A DNA stretch of 64,000 nucleotides from Roseibium aquae (GCF_008711285.1 NZ_VXDC01000011.1:92013-156012); one strand, 5' to 3'. Numbered from the stretch's first letter, positions 52,208 to 60,989 are shown. A program made the numbers and translations. The notes: a model not told the origin generated them from the sequence alone.

Positions 52208-53902
52208 TCAACCGGCAAGCTTGACGGACTGATTGTCTGGCAACTTGACGATCGGATTCTTGGAAAGGTGGTTTTCGACAACGTCCCATATCGGCGGGCC
52301 TTCAGTGCCCTCGTTCACCGATGCCCAGCCGGCCACCGTGTATTCGGCTGACGGTTCGATGGCCTGGCCCGTCGACAACAGGGTCATATTGGAGATGCGA
52401 TCCCCAATTTCTTTATTTGGGTCAATGGTGTAGCCCATGCCGCCGACCCGCACCATGTCCCCTCCCTGCTGGTAGTAGGGATCCTTGTTGAACAGGTTGT
52501 CGCCAACATCCTCGAGAATGTCCTTGAGCATCTGGCCGGTCATGGTCGACCGGTAGGCAGCCGGGTAGGTCATGGCGCAGGCATTGTGCAGATCTTCAAT
52601 GGTGATGTCCTGGCCCGGCAACAGGCTGGTCCCCCAACGGAATCCTGGCGACAGGGCGATCTGCGCGTCGCGCTCTTGCAAAAGCGCCTGGCAGATCAGG
52701 TCGTCGAATGTGCCGTTGAAATTTCCGCGCCGGTACAAAAGGCTGTCGGTGGTTCCGATCTTGCGGGCCAGTTCTTCGGCGTAGGGACGCCGGACGTCTT
52801 CGATCAACATCGCCATGTCCGCATCGGGCGTGATGACATCCGAGAAAATCGGTATCAGCCGGTAGCCGTATCCGGCAACCTTGCCATCCTTCACGTCGAG
52901 GTCGACGCGCGACACGAATTTGCCGTTCGAACCGGAGGCGATCACCAGGGTGTTGTTCACGATCACGGGTTCGGGCAACGCATCATGTGTGTGGCCGGTA
53001 AGGATCACGTCGATGCCATCCACGCGGGACGCGAGCTTGCGGTCCACGTCGAAGCCGTTGTGGGAGAGGAGAACCACAACGTGCGCGCCTTCCGCCCGCG
53101 CGTCTTCGACGTGGCCCGCAATATCGTCCTCGCGAATGCCGAACGACCAGCCCGGTATCATCCAGCGGGGATTGGCGATCGGGGTGTAGGGAAAGGCCTG
53201 TCCGATCACGGCGATCTTGGATCCGCCGCGCTCGAACATCTTCCAGGGTTCGAACGCCGGTTCGTCCCATTCCGCGTCGTAAATGTTTGAACCGAGGAAG
53301 GCGAAAGGCAGGGTGTCAATGATCTCCTGAACCCGGTCGGTTCCATAGGTGAATTCCCAGTGTCCGGTCATGGCGTCCGGTTCGAGGGCGTTCATGATCG
53401 TGACCATGTCCTGCCCTTGTGTTTGCTGCGCCGTGTAACTGCCTTGCCAGGTGTCGCCGCCATCCAGAAGAAGGGTGTTCTCCCGTCCGCGCTCGTCCCG
53501 GATGCGCTTGATCACGGTGGCGACCCTGTCCATGCCGCCCATCTTTCCGTAGGTCTTTGCCAGTGAGACAAAGTCTTCCGAGGTCAGCGCGTAGGCATCG
53601 GGCGAGCCCGGCTCGATCTTGTAGAGTTTGAGAAAGTCCGCCCCGGTGACATGGGGCGGCTTGCCTTCGACCTCGCCGATCCCGAGATTGATTGACGGCT
53701 CGCGGAAATAGATCGGCTTCAACTGGGCATGAATATCCGTGACGTGGATGAGGGTCACATTGCCGACCGGCGCCATCGACAACAGGCTGTCCTCGGAAAG
53801 CGCCTGCTGGGCCATCAGCCGTGACCAGTTTCCGGCCATTCCGGACCCGAGCAGGGCGCTGGTGGCCGTTGCGGCCATCAGAAATTCCCGTCTTGAAAAC
53901 AT
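52208..53902 (-). CDS. soxB: SoxB, thiosulfohydrolase
   Basis: A 564-residue periplasmic dimanganese enzyme that removes sulfate from SoxY-S-thiosulfonate. Tat signal SRREFLMAATATSALLGSG at the start. The metallophosphatase-like site is seen in HVTDIHAQ (Asp, His), GGDTWQGSYT (Asp), TGHWEFTYG, and GHTHD. The 5'-nucleotidase C-terminal domain follows (from about 385). ATG 53902 follows GGAGGCGGG and gives the family length; an in-frame ATG at 53953 is less likely. A 206-base gap with a strong hairpin separates it from soxA. Confidence 0.97.
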   Translation of the reverse strand: MFSRREFLMAATATSALLGSGMAGNWSRLMAQQALSEDSLLSMAPVGNVTLIHVTDIHAQLKPIYFREPSINLGIGEVEGKPPHVTGADFLKLYKIEPGSPDAYALTSEDFVSLAKTYGKMGGMDRVATVIKRIRDERGRENTLLLDGGDTWQGSYTAQQTQGQDMVTIMNALEPDAMTGHWEFTYGTDRVQEIIDTLPFAFLGSNIYDAEWDEPAFEPWKMFERGGSKIAVIGQAFPYTPIANPRWMIPGWSFGIREDDIAGHVEDARAEGAHVVVLLSHNGFDVDRKLASRVDGIDVILTGHTHDALPEPVIVNNTLVIASGSNGKFVSRVDLDVKDGKVAGYGYRLIPIFSDVITPDADMAMLIEDVRRPYAEELARKIGTTDSLLYRRGNFNGTFDDLICQALLQERDAQIALSPGFRWGTSLLPGQDITIEDLHNACAMTYPAAYRSTMTGQMLKDILEDVGDNLFNKDPYYQQGGDMVRVGGMGYTIDPNKEIGDRISNMTLLSTGQAIEPSAEYTVAGWASVNEGTEGPPIWDVVENHLSKNPIVKLPDNQSVKLAG

Positions 53903-54053
53903 TCCCGCCTCCAACGCATCGGTCGGGCCGGTCCCGGGTGTGTGATCAGACACAGCATCCCCGTTGGCGTACGAGAGCCTCGTGCGCGGGACTTCGGCGA
54001 AACCGGCGAATTTCTTCTCGAAGCGGCGCTGCTCACGCCGTCTGGGTTAAGCG

Positions 54054-54090
54054 GGGCGGCGGTGGACCGCCACACCGGTGGGCGCCGCCC
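54054..54090 (-). promoter_or_regulatory. Nested GC-rich hairpin between soxA and soxB
   Basis: Outer arms GGGCGGCG / CGCCGCCC (8 bp) enclose 21 bases that hold a second stem GTGG / CCAC. It lies just after the soxA stop inside the sox transcript. No T run follows, so it probably modulates soxA against soxB message levels. Confidence 0.55.
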
Positions 54091-54108
54091 GGCACCGTTC
54101 GGCAGATC

Positions 54109-54972
54109 TCACTGCCGGACCGCCGGGGTCTCGACCGACAGGCCGGAACTCCGCCAGGTCACATAGACTTCCAGTGCCATAAGGCTGTCCGAAAAAGCCG
54201 GTGGAAACTCGGCCCGCGTGTCACGGATACAGCCGCGGAACCGGTTGTGCAGAGACACCATGTCGGCCTGCTTCAAGCGGTAGGTGGGAAATCCGTTTAC
54301 ATTGCCCTGGCTGAGGTGATCCGCCCGGATGAACATGCCATTATAGCCTTCGTGGCAGGTTGCGCAGGCAAGGTTCAACTGGCCGGTCCGGGTGTAGTAG
54401 ACCTCCTTGCCCTTGTCCCACCACTCCTGCATCGCGCCCGTTGACAGGTCGATGCCGACTGGCATGCCAAGCGACTGATGCTTGATGTAGGTGGTCAACG
54501 CCTTCTGGTCGGCGGCGTCGAATTTATAGGGCTTGGCGCCCATGTTCGCCTCGCGGCATTCATTGATCTGAAGCTCGATGTTGAAAGGCTTTCCGGCCGC
54601 CTCGTTCCATTTGGGATAGGAAGCGCCGACTCCTTTCATGGTCTCGGACGCATCCTCGTGACAGGAGGCGCAGGACTTCCCGGCATCCCCTTCGACCGTG
54701 TTCCAGATTTCCGCGCCGCGTTCGACATAGAGCATGCCGGGGTTCTGAAAACTGTCCGCTTCCAGCGCCCGGGTTTCCTCGGTGCGATAGTGCCAGCCGG
54801 AAATCAATTCCCCCAGAGGGTGCCCGTCCGGGGCAGCCGTGCGCGTGATGATTTCAATCTCGCCATCGATGACCAGCTTGTCGTCCGCCGGTCCCCCGGC
54901 CATGACCGTGCCCCCCAGCGCGAGCGATAGAAAACCTGAGATGGCACAGATGGCCATTCGTTTCGTGTCCAA
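54109..54972 (-). CDS. soxA: SoxA, diheme cytochrome c of the SoxAX complex
   Basis: A 287-residue periplasmic subunit that with SoxX joins thiosulfate to the Cys of SoxY. A signal peptide (MAICAISGFLSLALGGTVMA) is followed by two heme sites, CASCH (about 102-106) and CATCH (about 203-207), and by the active-site Cys in HNRFRGCIRDTRAE near residue 250, the heme ligand that becomes a persulfide. Two heme sites mark the classical diheme (Paracoccus/Rhodovulum) form. GGGAGGAGACGA precedes the ATG. Confidence 0.97.
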   Translation of the reverse strand: MDTKRMAICAISGFLSLALGGTVMAGGPADDKLVIDGEIEIITRTAAPDGHPLGELISGWHYRTEETRALEADSFQNPGMLYVERGAEIWNTVEGDAGKSCASCHEDASETMKGVGASYPKWNEAAGKPFNIELQINECREANMGAKPYKFDAADQKALTTYIKHQSLGMPVGIDLSTGAMQEWWDKGKEVYYTRTGQLNLACATCHEGYNGMFIRADHLSQGNVNGFPTYRLKQADMVSLHNRFRGCIRDTRAEFPPAFSDSLMALEVYVTWRSSGLSVETPAVRQ

Positions 54973-55027
54973 ATCGTCTCCTCCCGATTTGACGTGAAGG
55001 CGCGGATCGTTGTGTCCGCGCTCGCTG

Positions 55028-55354
55028 TTATTCGATCACGATCTTGTTTTCCGTCTCAAAGACGCTGCCATCGTCATCGACCCAGGTGAATTTGAACGTG
55101 CCCGGCTCGTTGATCTTGGCGGTGAATTCCATGTACGGATTGGCGGAAACCGCCGGGTCCATGTCGCAGGAAAACACCACCTGACCGTTGAACTCGCAGG
55201 TGAACTTATTGATGATCTGGCGCGGGATGGCATTCCCGTCCTTGTCCTTTCGCTGGCCCGATTCCATTGGATGGCTGATCAGCGTCTTGATCGTGATGAC
55301 TTCACCCTGGGAAGCCGTCTTGGGAACCTTAACGCGGGGTTTTGGAGTTGCCAT
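55028..55354 (-). CDS. soxZ: SoxZ, thiosulfate carrier subunit
   Basis: A 108-residue Ig-like protein without signal peptide; it is exported bound to SoxY. KVPKTASQGEVITIKTLISHPMESGQRKD.GNAIPRQIIN is the family signature, and EPGTFKFTWVDDDGSVFETE ends it. It directly follows soxY (30 bases) and precedes soxA (55 bases). Confidence 0.97.
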   Translation of the reverse strand: MATPKPRVKVPKTASQGEVITIKTLISHPMESGQRKDKDGNAIPRQIINKFTCEFNGQVVFSCDMDPAVSANPYMEFTAKINEPGTFKFTWVDDDGSVFETENKIVIE

Positions 55355-55384
55355 GATGCGTTTCCTTTCGTCCGGTCGAACCGC

Positions 55385-55834
55385 TTAGCCGCCGCAGCCG
55401 CCGATGGTGACCTTGACTTCTTTGGTGTCAATGAAAGTCGATCCGTCGCTCATCTTGGCGACCGCGATGACGTTTTGCGTCTTTGCCAGGCGGATCCGCG
55501 TCTTGGCTTCCGCCACGCCGCTCATGGCCGTGAAATGAAAGGTGGCGACGGCCGGATTTGGATTTCCGTCCGCCAGAATGACGACGGATTCCACATAGTT
55601 GTCGGCCGTCATGGGGCTCTCGACATAAACACCCACCGGAACGGTGTTTCCGTTCTCGGCGATTTCCGGCGTATCGAGCGAGATTTTGCCCTTGGCGGGT
55701 TCCGCCCCGCCGGTAAACGCCTTGATGGCGGCGTCGGTCTGTTCGGTAGCCGCGTAGGTCATCTTCGGGCCTAGGACCATGAAAGCGGCTGCACCTGCGG
55801 TCAGGCCCAGTGCTTGGCGTCGTGTGAAGGTCAT
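55385..55834 (-). CDS. soxY: SoxY, thiosulfate carrier subunit
   Basis: A 149-residue periplasmic protein with Tat signal (FTRRQALGLTAGAAAFMVLG). The C-terminus is GGCGG (145-149), whose Cys147 on a flexible arm carries all sulfur intermediates of the cycle. The Ig-like body has ENGNTVPVGVYVESPMT. Its Tat signal exports SoxZ as a passenger. The tail is intact. Confidence 0.98.
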   Translation of the reverse strand: MTFTRRQALGLTAGAAAFMVLGPKMTYAATEQTDAAIKAFTGGAEPAKGKISLDTPEIAENGNTVPVGVYVESPMTADNYVESVVILADGNPNPAVATFHFTAMSGVAEAKTRIRLAKTQNVIAVAKMSDGSTFIDTKEVKVTIGGCGG

Positions 55835-55860
55835 CCCGTTCTCCTCGGGTGGTTTCAGCG

Positions 55861-56322
55861 TTACTGGGAAAGGGTCATCAGATAGGCGACGACGTCTTCC
55901 ACCTCTTGGGCGGTCAGGATCGTCTTGCCTTGATACTCTTCGGCGACATTGATGCCGACATTCAAGGTGTAGAAGCCCGGCATGATGGTTTGCCCGCCGA
56001 ACACGTCCTTGCTGTTGACGACGATTGCCCGCAATTGACTTGCGGTCCAGCGATCGGCCGCCCCGTCGACTGGCGGACCCACCTCGCCATGAAAGAGCTG
56101 CTCCTTCAGGTCTTCATTCAAATGGCAAGCAAGGCAGTTGCCTTTTCCCCGGTCGGCAAATGTTTTGCGACCGGCAATCGGATCTCCTGGCTGCCCGGTC
56201 AAAGACGCGGCGACTTCCATGTCCACGATTTCCACCGCGTCCGGGGCGATCGTTTCCGCGACCGCGGATCCGGCCAATGCTGCGGAAGCAATGGCCATCG
56301 AAATGACAAAGCCCTTGGTCAT
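55861..56322 (-). CDS. soxX: SoxX, monoheme cytochrome c of the SoxAX complex
   Basis: A 153-residue periplasmic cytochrome. Signal MTKGFVISMAIASAALAGSAVA, heme site CLACH near 63-67, axial Met in QTIMPGFYTL. Together with SoxA it starts the Sox cycle. It is the first gene after a 156-base gap that carries an AT-rich palindromic site, so soxXYZABCDEF probably has its own promoter there. Confidence 0.97.
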   Translation of the reverse strand: MTKGFVISMAIASAALAGSAVAETIAPDAVEIVDMEVAASLTGQPGDPIAGRKTFADRGKGNCLACHLNEDLKEQLFHGEVGPPVDGAADRWTASQLRAIVVNSKDVFGGQTIMPGFYTLNVGINVAEEYQGKTILTAQEVEDVVAYLMTLSQ

Positions 56323-56399
56323 CGGTCTGGCGTTCCTCCTCCAAATGGAAACGGTTTATCCGTTTCTCCACCGGCCTCTGACGAGATCCGGCGCTCCTC

Positions 56400-56432
56400 T
56401 CATATTAAAACATATGATTTTTTGCATGTGTA
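56400..56432. promoter_or_regulatory. Candidate SoxR operator upstream of soxX
   Basis: An AT-rich palindromic tract, with CATAT-6-ATATG and ACATATGATTTTTTGCAT. It shares ACATATG and TTTTTTG.AT with the two other sites (57869 and 60960), allowing one or two base gaps. It lies about 80 bases from the soxX start, where a promoter is expected. Confidence 0.5.
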
Positions 56433-56478
56433 GTCGATAAGTCTTTTCCCTTATTTCGCGGACCGGGTGTGATCACAT

Positions 56479-57075
56479 CTACTCCGCGTCTAATCGTCCC
56501 TGATCGCGCAACTCGTTGATGATGCGGGCATGGTACTTTTGAAAGTGCTCATCGCTTTCGTACCCCTTTTCCTTCACCCAGCGGAACATGTTGAGGAATG
56601 TCCACTTGCCGAAGGCGCCCGGCATCGTGGCCACCGCCGCTTGGGGAAGGCTTTGGCCGTCGGCCACATCCTCCGGCAGGAAGACGATCGTCGGGGTAAA
56701 GACATAGCCCCATTTGCGGGCTGCCGACTTTTCGGTCAATTCGGAGCCATCCAGATCGATCACCTCCTCGTCGCCGAACATGTTGTATTGGACGACCATG
56801 AAATTGGCCTTGATGTAGTCCGCGACTTCCGGGTCCGACAAAACTTTCTCGTGCATTTGGGCGCAGTAAATGCAGCCGCGCTGCTCAAACACGATGGCCA
56901 GGCGTTTTCCCTCTCCGGCAGCCGTCTGGATGTCTTCGGCCATATCCTTGAATGTGATGGTGAACCAGGGCTGCTTATGCAGTCCGTCGTCGCCGATCGT
57001 TGCCGCGTTGGCGGCGGCCAATGGGAGTGCGCACAGCAGCGCCGCGCCCGCGAGCCGTTTCGTGATGGACCTCAT
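56479..57075 (-). CDS. soxW: SoxW, periplasmic thioredoxin
   Basis: A 198-residue exported thioredoxin with signal MRSITKRLAGAALLCALPLAAANA and the active-site CIYC in EQRGCIYCAQMHEKVL (about 67-82), followed by the cis-Pro FTPTIVF. SoxV would reduce it with electrons from inside the cell, and it would keep SoxY or other Sox proteins active. It is 23 bases downstream of soxV. Confidence 0.94.
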   Translation of the reverse strand: MRSITKRLAGAALLCALPLAAANAATIGDDGLHKQPWFTITFKDMAEDIQTAAGEGKRLAIVFEQRGCIYCAQMHEKVLSDPEVADYIKANFMVVQYNMFGDEEVIDLDGSELTEKSAARKWGYVFTPTIVFLPEDVADGQSLPQAAVATMPGAFGKWTFLNMFRWVKEKGYESDEHFQKYHARIINELRDQGRLDAE

Positions 57076-57098
57076 TTCAATCTCCTCCCTTGTTTGTG

Positions 57099-57833
57099 TC
57101 AGCCGATTTGCGTGAAGACCGGAAAGGTCTCCAGAAGCCAGAACGCGATGGCCGACATCTGACCGGTGATGAATAGGACCCCGGTCAGGACGAGAAAGCC
57201 ACCCATGACCTTCTCAACCGTTCCCATGTGTTTGCGAAAGCGGCTTGCCCAATCCAGAAACCGGCTGGCGAATGCCGCGGCCAGAATGAACGGCAACCCA
57301 ATACCAAGGGCGTAAACCGCAAGAAGGCCGGCTCCGGTCCAGATGGTATCTGAGGATCCCGCCACGAACAGAATGGCGGCAAGGACCGGTCCGACACAGG
57401 GCGTCCAGCCGAAGGCAAAGGCTAGACCCATGATGAAAGCGCCAGCCAGGCCGGCCGGCTTGCTGGCGACATGAAACCGGGCCTCCCGGAACAGGAGGCT
57501 GATCCGGAACACGCCCAGGAAATGGAGGCCCATGATGATGATGATCGTGCCAGCGACATAGGACAGGATATCGTAATACTGGGTGATCGTCTGGCCGATG
57601 ACGCTTGCGGTCGCGCCGAGGGCCACAAAAACTGCGGTGAAACCGAGCACGAAGGCAATGGCGGCCAGAACCACCCGCCGCCCGGTCGCTGCGGTGGCCG
57701 CGTCACCCTTCAGTTCATCGACGCTGACCCCGGCCAGATAGCACAAGTAGGGCGGAACGATCGGCAAAACGCAGGGGGACACGAAAGACAACAGCCCGGC
57801 GAGAAAAGCCGCGCCGAGGGAAACATCGAGCAT
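57099..57833 (-). CDS. soxV: SoxV, CcdA/DsbD-type membrane thiol transporter
   Basis: A 244-residue protein with six membrane segments and the two Cys of the CcdA family: FVSPCVLPIVPPYLCYLAG at the start and GWTPCVGPVLAAIL in the middle. It carries reducing power across the membrane to SoxW. ATG 57833 has GGGAG ten bases before it; an in-frame upstream ATG at 57881 would put the operator inside the coding region and is rejected. It begins the leftward sox run. Confidence 0.95.
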   Translation of the reverse strand: MLDVSLGAAFLAGLLSFVSPCVLPIVPPYLCYLAGVSVDELKGDAATAATGRRVVLAAIAFVLGFTAVFVALGATASVIGQTITQYYDILSYVAGTIIIIMGLHFLGVFRISLLFREARFHVASKPAGLAGAFIMGLAFAFGWTPCVGPVLAAILFVAGSSDTIWTGAGLLAVYALGIGLPFILAAAFASRFLDWASRFRKHMGTVEKVMGGFLVLTGVLFITGQMSAIAFWLLETFPVFTQIG

Positions 57834-57868
57834 GAAGGTTCTCCCAAAGAAACTCGATTGCGGCTGGT

Positions 57869-57902
57869 TTAAAATATTCAAAAATTGCTATATGTTGCAA
57901 TC
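57869..57902. promoter_or_regulatory. Candidate SoxR operator between divergent soxV and soxS
   Basis: On the reverse strand the tract reads ACATATAGCAATTTTTGAAT, identical at 17 of 20 positions to the site near soxH (60961-60980). It lies 36-69 bases from the soxV start and 24-57 from soxS. ArsR-family operators have this AT-rich, partly symmetrical character. Confidence 0.65.
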
Positions 57903-57925
57903 AAAGAAATTGCGGATGTCCAAAT

Positions 57926-58288
57926 ATGCGGATTTTAAGTCTCTTCTCGGCGTTGATGGTCGCGGTCTGGGTCAGTGGCTCGGCTCTGGCCGCAGAACTG
58001 GTCATGCTCGTCCAGCCCGGATGCGTGTGGTGCGAGCGATGGGACGCGGAGGTTGGCGTGGCCTATGCCAACACCCCGGAAGGCAAGCGGGCACCTTTGC
58101 GAAAAGTGGATATAACCCACGCCTGGCCAGACGATCTGGTTGCAGTGCGAAAAGAACGTTTGACACCGACCTTCATTCTGGTCCGCAATGGAGTCGAAAT
58201 CGACCGTTTGAGGGGGTATCCCGGCGAACACTTTTTCTGGCCGCTTTTCGCCGGGATGCTTGAAAAGCTGCCGGAAGAAATCAACTAA
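57926..58288 (+). CDS. soxS: SoxS, periplasmic thioredoxin
   Basis: A 120-residue exported thioredoxin-fold protein. Signal MRILSLFSALMVAVWVSGSALA, active site CVWC in QPGCVWCERWDAEV (about 32-45), cis-Pro in LTPTFILVRNG. In Paracoccus, SoxS reductively activates the SoxYZ complex. It is divergent from soxV and 80 bases upstream of soxR. Confidence 0.93.
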   Translation: MRILSLFSALMVAVWVSGSALAAELVMLVQPGCVWCERWDAEVGVAYANTPEGKRAPLRKVDITHAWPDDLVAVRKERLTPTFILVRNGVEIDRLRGYPGEHFFWPLFAGMLEKLPEEIN

Positions 58289-58368
58289 ACCACTTGAGCC
58301 GGCCCACTGCCTCAGGCATTAGGAGCGCACGCTTTCCCACAACCGCCATATGAAAGACTAACCGTCGG

Positions 58369-58719
58369 ATGAACTTGCCGGTCTTCACAAAGGATATGGA
58401 TCCTCAGAACCTTGACCAGCTCATGGATCAGGCCAGGAAGGCGAGCGATCTTCTGAAGGCGCTGTCGCATGAGGTGCGGCTTGTCATCTTGTGTCTTTTG
58501 TCTGAGGGCGAGAAATCGGTCTCCGAACTGGAAGAAACCTTGACGATGCCGCAGGCCGCCGTGTCCCAGCAACTGGCCCGCCTCCGGCTGGAAGGGTTGG
58601 TGCGCGCGCGGCGTGACGGGCGGATGATCTACTACTCGCTTGTCGATGACCAGGTCAGCTCGATCATCGCAACTCTTTACGAATTGTTCTGCAAGGACGT
58701 CCGGGCGGCAGACCGGTAA
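58369..58719 (+). CDS. soxR: SoxR, ArsR-family repressor of sox genes
   Basis: A 116-residue winged-helix repressor. LLKALSHEVRLVILCLLSEGEKSVSELEETLTMPQAAVSQQLARLRLEGLVRARRDGRMIYYSL is the ArsR domain (28-91). Cys42 and Cys108 stand where sulfur-responsive ArsR proteins (SoxR, BigR, SqrR) carry their sensing pair, so it probably releases DNA on oxidation or persulfidation by sulfur species. No metal-binding ELCVCDL-type motif is present. ATG 58369 is used; ATG 58396 has a closer ribosome site (AAAGGAT). Confidence 0.92.
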   Translation: MNLPVFTKDMDPQNLDQLMDQARKASDLLKALSHEVRLVILCLLSEGEKSVSELEETLTMPQAAVSQQLARLRLEGLVRARRDGRMIYYSLVDDQVSSIIATLYELFCKDVRAADR

Positions 58720-58862
58720 CGCTTATGAGCCCTGTTCCTTGCGGCAATGCAGCATCGGCTTTGTTTGCCGTGTCTGTTTCCCTCTGTTACCGTTTTCCGA
58801 ATTCGCCTGAGAGCGACTAGAGGAAACGCGAGAGGACGTCCGCTCATGGGCGTGAAAGCGCC

Positions 58863-59969
58863 ATGTTTGGACCCGATTCCCCGCTGTTGTTGCCAGTCCT
58901 TGGCGTTCTGGCTGGGTGCGTTCTCGGATTTGTTGGCCGGGCGAGCCATTTCTGCACGTTGTCGGCACTCGAACGCCATTGGTATGGCGGGGACAGCAGC
59001 GGATTGCGGACGTGGGGCCTGGCGGCGGTTTGCGCCTTGATCGGAACACAGACGCTGGTGCTTCTCGGCCTCGCGGACACCGGCCAGTCGTTTTACCTGT
59101 CCCCGGAGTTTCCCTGGACCGGGGCCATTCTCGGCGGTTTGATGTTCGGCCTGGGCATGGCGCTTGTGGGAACCTGCGGGTTCGGCGCCGTGCTGCGCTT
59201 CGGTGGTGGAAGTCTGCGGGCCTTGGTTGTTTTGACGGTGATCGGGCTTGCGGCCCTGGCGACACAGCGGGGGGTCGTCGGGTTGGTGCGCATCCCGCTG
59301 GTCGACGAGATGGCGATTTCTTTCGATGCCGCCGGAAGCCAGTCCATGGGGGCGTTGGTTTCCGTTGCCGCAGGCGTCTCTCTGGACGGCGTCTTGGCGG
59401 TTCTGGTCGCCGCCGCCGGCCTGATCTGGATTTTCCGGTCTGCGGACTATCGCAGACGAGGTTCGAAGATCGTGTCCGCGGTGGCGATTGGGGCGGTCAT
59501 CACGTTTGGCTGGTGGGCGACGACCATGGTGGCCAGAACCTCCCTCGATCCGGTTCAGATTGAGGCTGGGTCGTTTGTGGTGCCGGTCGGCGACACGATT
59601 CTCCAGCTCATCACCTACACGGGCATCTGGCCCGATTACGGTGTCGGACTGATTTTCGGCACATTCGTCGGGGCGGTGATTGCGGCCGTCTGGAAACGGG
59701 ATATCAGATGGGAAGCCTGCGACGATGCCCGCGAACTTGGTCGGCACATTTTTGGCGGCACCTTGATGGGCATTGGCGGTGTTTTCGCCATGGGCTGCAC
59801 TGTGGGGCAGGGCATAACTGGGTTCTCGACCCTTGCCGTGTCCGCGCCCATTGTCATCCTGTCGATGATGCTCGGCGCGCGGATCGGTCTGGCCTGGCTG
59901 ATCGAAGGCTCGATTTGGGCCGTGTTCAGGGGGATCGGCGGCGCTTCCAATCGATCGCCCGCTGAATAA
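58863..59969 (+). CDS. YeeE/YedE family transporter (SoxT-like), copy 1
   Basis: A 368-residue inner-membrane protein with about nine to eleven hydrophobic segments. The sulfur-path Cys of thiosulfate-transporting YeeE are at GRASHFCTLSALE (Cys31), GTCGFGAVLRFGGG (Cys105) and MGCTVGQGITGFS (near 318). It would import thiosulfate or another sulfur compound. It lies 143 bases downstream of soxR on the same strand; a second, different copy is at 61071. Confidence 0.9.
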   Translation: MFGPDSPLLLPVLGVLAGCVLGFVGRASHFCTLSALERHWYGGDSSGLRTWGLAAVCALIGTQTLVLLGLADTGQSFYLSPEFPWTGAILGGLMFGLGMALVGTCGFGAVLRFGGGSLRALVVLTVIGLAALATQRGVVGLVRIPLVDEMAISFDAAGSQSMGALVSVAAGVSLDGVLAVLVAAAGLIWIFRSADYRRRGSKIVSAVAIGAVITFGWWATTMVARTSLDPVQIEAGSFVVPVGDTILQLITYTGIWPDYGVGLIFGTFVGAVIAAVWKRDIRWEACDDARELGRHIFGGTLMGIGGVFAMGCTVGQGITGFSTLAVSAPIVILSMMLGARIGLAWLIEGSIWAVFRGIGGASNRSPAE

Positions 59970-59994
59970 GCCCCGGCAGCAATGCCGCCGGGGC
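59970..59994. terminator. Bidirectional hairpin between yeeE-like and soxH genes
   Basis: An 8-bp stem GCCCCGGC / GCCGGGGC with a 9-base loop lies directly after the stop at 59969 and before the soxH stop at 60008. Confidence 0.6.
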
Positions 59995-60007
59995 CAAAGC
60001 GGTTACT

Positions 60008-60949
60008 CTAGGACGCCGCGAACCGATAGGCCGAACCGGCCCTCTCAACCCGGCCGCGTCCGGGTTCGGGCAAATGAAATCCGATGACAAGCGACTGGTC
60101 GGCCGCCAGACGATCAAGCAGGCGGGTCCGCGTTTCAATACCTTTTTCCGGGTCCTGATCCGAACCTGAGGCCCAGTCCGGCCGCTCGAAGGAAACCACC
60201 GCATTCGTGATGGCGTCGCCCAGGATCAGCACGCTGTCGGATCCGCCGTGAACCATGTAGGACATGTGCCCGGGCGTATGACCGGATGTGTCCAGGGCTT
60301 CGATGCCGGGCAAGACCTCCTGGCCAGGGGTGACCATCGAAACCCGATCCTCGATCGCATCGAAACGGGATTGGGCTCCGACAACGAAGCTTTTCCGGGC
60401 TTCCGGCGTCTTGTCCAATGTGTCGTCCGCCCGCCAATAGTCCCATTCCGCCTGCGGCACCCAAACTTGGGCTTCGGGGTAAAGCGGGTCCTCGAAGTCG
60501 TCCAGGATGCCCCAGAGATGATCGGGATGGGCATGGGTGAGGACAACATCCGTGATGTCGGCAGGGTCGATCCCCAGATCATCGAGAGCAGAGGGAAGCG
60601 CGCCGGCGGTCGGTTGGAAATTCGGTCCCGCGCCCACATCGAAAAGCACCAGCCGCTCGCCGCTTCGCAACAAGGTGATGTTGCAGTCAGGCGTCAAGGC
60701 ATCCAGGGCCATGCCGTGCGGTGCGAACAGGCTTTCGATTTCCTCCGCGGACCGGTCCGGCAGAAAGAAACTCATCGGCAGGGTCAGGTTGCCGTCGGAC
60801 AGAACGGTGAGTTCATGAGGTCCGAGTTGCCATGTTGCTTGGGCCCGGACCGGTGAAGCCGGCCATCCGAGCCCCGCGCTCGCGCCCAGGGCAAGACCGG
60901 AGGCCAGCATTTGCCGCCGTGTCAGTTGAAACCGGTTGGTGTTCCCCAT
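60008..60949 (-). CDS. soxH: SoxH, metallo-beta-lactamase fold hydrolase
   Basis: A 313-residue periplasmic MBL-fold protein with a Tat signal (LTRRQMLASGLALGASAGLG). Metal ligands are seen in LTHAHPDHLWG (HxHxDH), SGHTPGH, GDAITN and FHLPEPG. A SoxH of this type is found at the end of Paracoccus-type sox loci; it is not needed for thiosulfate oxidation and its substrate is unknown. ATG 60949 has GGGAGG seven bases before it. It is divergent from the second YeeE gene across a candidate SoxR site. Confidence 0.92.
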   Translation of the reverse strand: MGNTNRFQLTRRQMLASGLALGASAGLGWPASPVRAQATWQLGPHELTVLSDGNLTLPMSFFLPDRSAEEIESLFAPHGMALDALTPDCNITLLRSGERLVLFDVGAGPNFQPTAGALPSALDDLGIDPADITDVVLTHAHPDHLWGILDDFEDPLYPEAQVWVPQAEWDYWRADDTLDKTPEARKSFVVGAQSRFDAIEDRVSMVTPGQEVLPGIEALDTSGHTPGHMSYMVHGGSDSVLILGDAITNAVVSFERPDWASGSDQDPEKGIETRTRLLDRLAADQSLVIGFHLPEPGRGRVERAGSAYRFAAS

Positions 60950-60959
60950 TTTCGCCTCC

Positions 60960-60989
60960 CACATATGCAAATTTTTGAATTTATCTATG
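60960..60989. promoter_or_regulatory. Candidate SoxR operator between divergent soxH and yeeE copy 2
   Basis: Plus strand ACATATGCAAATTTTTGAAT at 60961-60980 differs from the soxV/soxS site at only three of 20 positions. The tract lies 11 bases upstream of soxH and about 90 upstream of the yeeE gene, in the divergent gap. Confidence 0.65.

Noticed and set aside
50712..52232. 506-residue plus-strand frame
   Set aside because: Shadow of soxC and soxD on the other strand.
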